Positions 6,392-8,725 of a stretch of 8,725 bases of DNA are shown here, piece by piece. The translations under genes and the position numbers were made by a program. Location of the stretch: positions 1-8,725 of the forward strand of contig DCYM01000076.1 in NCBI GenBank assembly GCA_002331465.1. The letters are read 5' to 3'. Below the pieces are notes generated by a model that saw nothing but the letters and a program-made list of their open reading frames with translations, made no database searches and was not told the origin of the DNA. Source of the DNA: Candidatus Neomicrothrix sp. UBA2110 (GTDB lineage: Bacteria > Actinomycetota > Acidimicrobiia > Acidimicrobiales > Poriferisodalaceae). Every line of letters starts with the position of its first letter. The stretch's first letter is position 1.

Positions 6392-7191
6392 CTGGTCAAG
6401 TTGTCGTCGCTGCCGACGCGCTCTCACGAGAGGACGTTGAGGTCTTGCTCGGAATGGCAGGGGAGTGGAAGCTACTTCGCCCAGATCGGTGGGTTGCGAA
6501 GTATGAAGTTGACGACGAGAACCTAAGCAGAGCGCTCGTAGCTGAGTTAAGAAATGCTGGCCACCCAGCAGTCGCTGGACCGCCAGACGAAGCAAGAGCT
6601 GTCGGATGGAACAATCGGAATCAACCAACTCCGGTTGGAGAACGAGGCGCGGTGTGCTTTCCATGGGTTCGATCTGAAGCCGAGATAGTCATCGAAATTG
6701 ACCCTGGAGTCGGATTCGGAACCGGAGATCACCCATCTACCCGACTTCTCCTTGATGAGCTCGCATCCGCCATTCAGGGCCACGAGTCGGTTCTTGATGT
6801 TGGATGTGGCTCGGGAGTACTGGCGATCGCCTCAGTCCGCTTTGGAGCTGATTTCGCTATCGGAATCGACATCAACACAGCAGGGCTGATTGCAGCAAAC
6901 ACGAATGCGCGGCGAAACCGGATCGAAAATCAGACTCAATTCTTGTCAACACCTCTCGCCGAAATTTCGGGAGACTATGACGTTGTAATTGCCAATATTC
7001 ACGATGACATCCTTCGCGACATGGCAGACGATCTAGTCGCTCGAGTTGCTTCAAATGGGTGGCTTGGTCTTAGCGGAGTATCGCCGGGACAGTTATCGCG
7101 ACTGCGAGCGGCCTTCCCACAAATCATTTTTGAGGAACCCCGAAAGATGGATGATTGGAATGCTCTGATAGGGCGACGAAAAATCGAATAA
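6388..7191 (+). CDS. PrmA-type methyltransferase (ribosomal protein L11 methyltransferase family)
   Basis: PrmA uses S-adenosylmethionine to methylate ribosomal protein L11. The 267 residues have a divergent N-terminal domain, then the PrmA signature EIDPGVGFGTGDHPST (103-118), the SAM-binding motif I VLDVGCGSGVLAIAS (135-149), and the acidic GIDINTAGLIAA block (159-170) that contacts the SAM ribose. Motif IV is IANIHDDIL (201-209); standard PrmA has NILAxPL, so this is a departure. The GTG start at 6388 overlaps the hydrolase stop by four bases (GTGA), indicating coupled translation. The AGAGG just before it is unusually close, but no better in-frame start exists nearby. In Actinobacteria prmA more often sits beside dnaJ and rsmE; here it lies among metabolic genes. 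It could be the genuine L11 enzyme or a relative acting on another substrate, so no symbol is given. Confidence 0.8.
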   Translation: MTGQVVVAADALSREDVEVLLGMAGEWKLLRPDRWVAKYEVDDENLSRALVAELRNAGHPAVAGPPDEARAVGWNNRNQPTPVGERGAVCFPWVRSEAEIVIEIDPGVGFGTGDHPSTRLLLDELASAIQGHESVLDVGCGSGVLAIASVRFGADFAIGIDINTAGLIAANTNARRNRIENQTQFLSTPLAEISGDYDVVIANIHDDILRDMADDLVARVASNGWLGLSGVSPGQLSRLRAAFPQIIFEEPRKMDDWNALIGRRKIE

Positions 7192-7230
7192 TCTGGGATT
7201 GTTCGATTACGTGAATAAATATTTGAGTAT

Positions 7231-7235
7231 GGGAG
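7231..7235 (+). promoter_or_regulatory. Ribosome binding site of the LLM oxidoreductase gene
   Basis: GGGAG lies six bases before the ATG at 7242 and supports that start. The 50-base gap upstream is AT-rich (AATAAATATTTGAGTAT at 7214-7230) and could hold a promoter, but I could not pair a convincing -35 with a -10. Confidence 0.65.
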
Positions 7236-7241
7236 AGTGCG

Positions 7242-8339
7242 ATGCACGTAGGTATGAGCGTCATATTTCAGAATCCCGGTGAAGAGATACCGGATCAGCA
7301 GGTGTACCAACAGGATTTGGCGCTCGCGTTGCAGGCCGAACCGCTCGGGTTTGACTCGGTGTGGAGCGTCGAACATCACTTCACGAGCTACACCATGTGT
7401 CCTGACGTTCTGCAGTTTTTGACCTACATGGCTGGAGCCACCAAATCGGTTCAGTTGGGTTCGATGGTGTGTGTTCTCCCGTGGCACGACCCTTTGAGAG
7501 TCATTGAGCAAATTTCGATGCTTGACAATCTTTCCGGCGGGAGGCTGATCCTCGGACTTGGCCGAGGCACGGGCAAGGTGGAGTTTGATGGGTTCCAAAC
7601 TGACATGGGATCGGCGAGGCTGCGCTTCAAAGAGTCGACTGAAATGTTGCTGAATGCATTGGAAAACGGTTACGCGGAATACCACGGCGAACTCCTTGAT
7701 CAGCCCCGCGTCGATATCCGCCCCCGCCCAGTCAAATCGATGCGAGGTCGAGCTTACGCCGCTGCTGTTTCACCGGACTCGGCGCGGATTATGGCTGAAA
7801 TGGGTGTCGGGATCTTGATTGTTCCGCAAAAGCCTTGGAAAGCAGTGCGTCAAGAGTTGCAGGACTACCGAGATATCTATCGGGACGCGAATGGGGAGGA
7901 GCCCCCTCCACCGATGGTCGCAGGATGGACCTTCGTGGACGAAAACGCTGATCGGGCAGAAACGAAGGCTCGCGAATTCATCGGAGGGTATTGGGACTCA
8001 ATCATCGAGCACTACCAGTTCGACAAACCACATCTGAAAGACATTCCGGGCTACGAACACCATGGCCTCATCTATGACCGTCTGACTGCCCCTGGGGGTC
8101 TGGAGATGATGACCGATTTTTTCATTGATCTTCAGCTGTGGGGAACGCCTGAACAGGTATACGACAAAATCGTAAAACTTCAAGACGAGACCTTTATGGA
8201 TAGCTACATGGGAGTCTTCAGTTACGCAGGTATGGACCATGCCGAAGCTGACCGAAATATGAACCTATTTGCACGTGAAGTAATGCCCGAATTGCAGGCT
8301 TTAGCTCCAGTTCATGAGCGCCTAGGGATGCCTGCCTAA
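7242..8339 (+). CDS. LLM-class (luciferase-like) flavin-dependent oxidoreductase
   Basis: This is a soluble TIM-barrel enzyme of the bacterial luciferase-like superfamily, which uses FMN or coenzyme F420 to oxidise organic substrates. The 365-residue length is normal. The N-terminal VYQQDLALALQAEPLGFDS segment leads to VWSVEHHFTSY (40-50), in which the EHHF tetrad (44-47) is the luciferase-alpha-type active-site signature. DNLSGGRLILGLGRGTG (95-111) is the diagnostic family block near the cofactor phosphate. A C-terminal GTPEQVYDKIVKLQD segment is also typical. I cannot decide from sequence whether FMNH2 or F420 is used. It follows the methyltransferase by 50 bases with its own ribosome site, so it may be a separate transcription unit. 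Its last 18 bases overlap the end of the transporter gene on the opposite strand. Candidate substrates include sulfonates, long-chain aldehydes or alkanes, by analogy with the superfamily only. Confidence 0.92.
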   Translation: MHVGMSVIFQNPGEEIPDQQVYQQDLALALQAEPLGFDSVWSVEHHFTSYTMCPDVLQFLTYMAGATKSVQLGSMVCVLPWHDPLRVIEQISMLDNLSGGRLILGLGRGTGKVEFDGFQTDMGSARLRFKESTEMLLNALENGYAEYHGELLDQPRVDIRPRPVKSMRGRAYAAAVSPDSARIMAEMGVGILIVPQKPWKAVRQELQDYRDIYRDANGEEPPPPMVAGWTFVDENADRAETKAREFIGGYWDSIIEHYQFDKPHLKDIPGYEHHGLIYDRLTAPGGLEMMTDFFIDLQLWGTPEQVYDKIVKLQDETFMDSYMGVFSYAGMDHAEADRNMNLFAREVMPELQALAPVHERLGMPA

Positions 8340-8725
8340 CACGTCACGCTTTTCCTCCCTACGATCTGCGACCGTCAACGCCAACCCCAACGTCGCGCAC
8401 GAAGCGGCCAGTAGTAACGCGGGTCGAAACGAACCAGAGGAATCAGCTATGACGCCGCCTAGTTGTGGGCCTATAGCGAGCCCGGCTCCAAAAACTATTG
8501 TTACGACTGCGTATGCCGCGCCGAATGCTTCGGTGTCTAAGTGATGGCTTACTTTTGCGGTGATCGCCGTCACTACCCCGGTGAACGCAACTCCGAAGAG
8601 CATTGTGGCGACAGTAGCTCCGAACTTGTGTCCCGTAGCGATCATCACGCAGCTGACGGCCATCACAGCGAGCGATAACAGTTGAGAAGAGTTCCTTCCA
8701 ACTCGATCAGTCAGCCAGCCCATTA
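8322..8725 (-). CDS. Major facilitator superfamily (MFS) transporter, C-terminal part
   Basis: This is the end of a secondary transporter whose start lies beyond the window's right edge. The frame is still open at base 8725, so the ATG at 8723 is probably internal. The visible 133 residues begin with MGWLTDRVGRNSSQ, the motif-A-like loop GxLxDRxGR that in 12-helix MFS proteins lies between helices 8 and 9. Four hydrophobic segments follow (about 14-31, 34-56, 66-92 and 98-117), fitting helices 9-12. They include a Gly-rich FGAGLAIGPQLGGVIAD stretch common in drug-efflux-type members. A charged tail (DRREEKRDVLGRHP) ends the protein. The TAG stop (8322-8324 on the + strand) lies inside the LLM gene, giving an 18-base convergent overlap. 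Substrate unknown; efflux is slightly favoured. Confidence 0.85.
   Translation of the reverse strand, partial: MGWLTDRVGRNSSQLLSLAVMAVSCVMIATGHKFGATVATMLFGVAFTGVVTAITAKVSHHLDTEAFGAAYAVVTIVFGAGLAIGPQLGGVIADSSGSFRPALLLAASCATLGLALTVADRREEKRDVLGRHP

Noticed and set aside
6999..7685. Open frame of 228 codons on the - strand across the methyltransferase-LLM junction
   Set aside because: Its translation resembles no family, is rich in Arg and Ser as expected of an antisense shadow, and covers well-supported + strand genes.

Overview
The window looks like chromosomal DNA from a Gram-positive, actinobacterium-like organism. Base composition is roughly balanced and genes are packed on one strand. Two observations point this way: the order prfB-ftsE-ftsX, which is typical of Actinobacteria, and a 300-residue crotonase, alkyl-sulfatase-like hydrolase and luciferase-like oxidoreductase of types common in Acidimicrobiia and Mycobacteriales. 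A moderate-GC, perhaps aquatic, acidimicrobial lineage is my best guess. No rRNA or marker gene in the window proves it.

Left part (1-4071): a housekeeping block on the + strand. It holds the 3' end of secA (preprotein translocase motor), complete prfB (peptide release factor 2, without the programmed frameshift), ftsE and ftsX (the ABC-type divisome complex that controls cell-wall hydrolases), and a gamma-glutamylcyclotransferase-like gene that overlaps the end of ftsX. Genes are separated by 15, 105 and 2 bases, and then overlap by 8. An eight-codon reading frame bridges secA and prfB, and a perfect 26-base palindrome lies inside ftsX.

Right part (4072-8339): four + strand genes with a metabolic flavour. 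They are a crotonase-superfamily acyl-CoA enzyme (isomerase-like active site), a metallo-beta-lactamase-fold hydrolase with an alkyl-sulfatase dimerisation domain, a PrmA-type methyltransferase that overlaps it by 4 bases, and a luciferase-like (LLM) flavin oxidoreductase with its own strong ribosome binding site. The acyl-CoA enzyme, hydrolase and oxidoreductase could take part in breakdown of lipid-like or organosulfur compounds, but that is inference from family membership. The window closes with the C-terminal third of an MFS transporter on the - strand, which overlaps the end of the LLM gene tail to tail.

There is no gene-free stretch over 300 bases; the longest gap is 105 bases, between prfB and ftsE. 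I see no mobile element, CRISPR array, tRNA or rRNA, and no convincing intrinsic terminator. Most of the content is ordinary. The points most worth a second look are the ftsX palindrome, the gamma-glutamylcyclotransferase coupled to ftsEX, the secA-prfB micro-ORF, and the active-site changes in the two metabolic enzymes.
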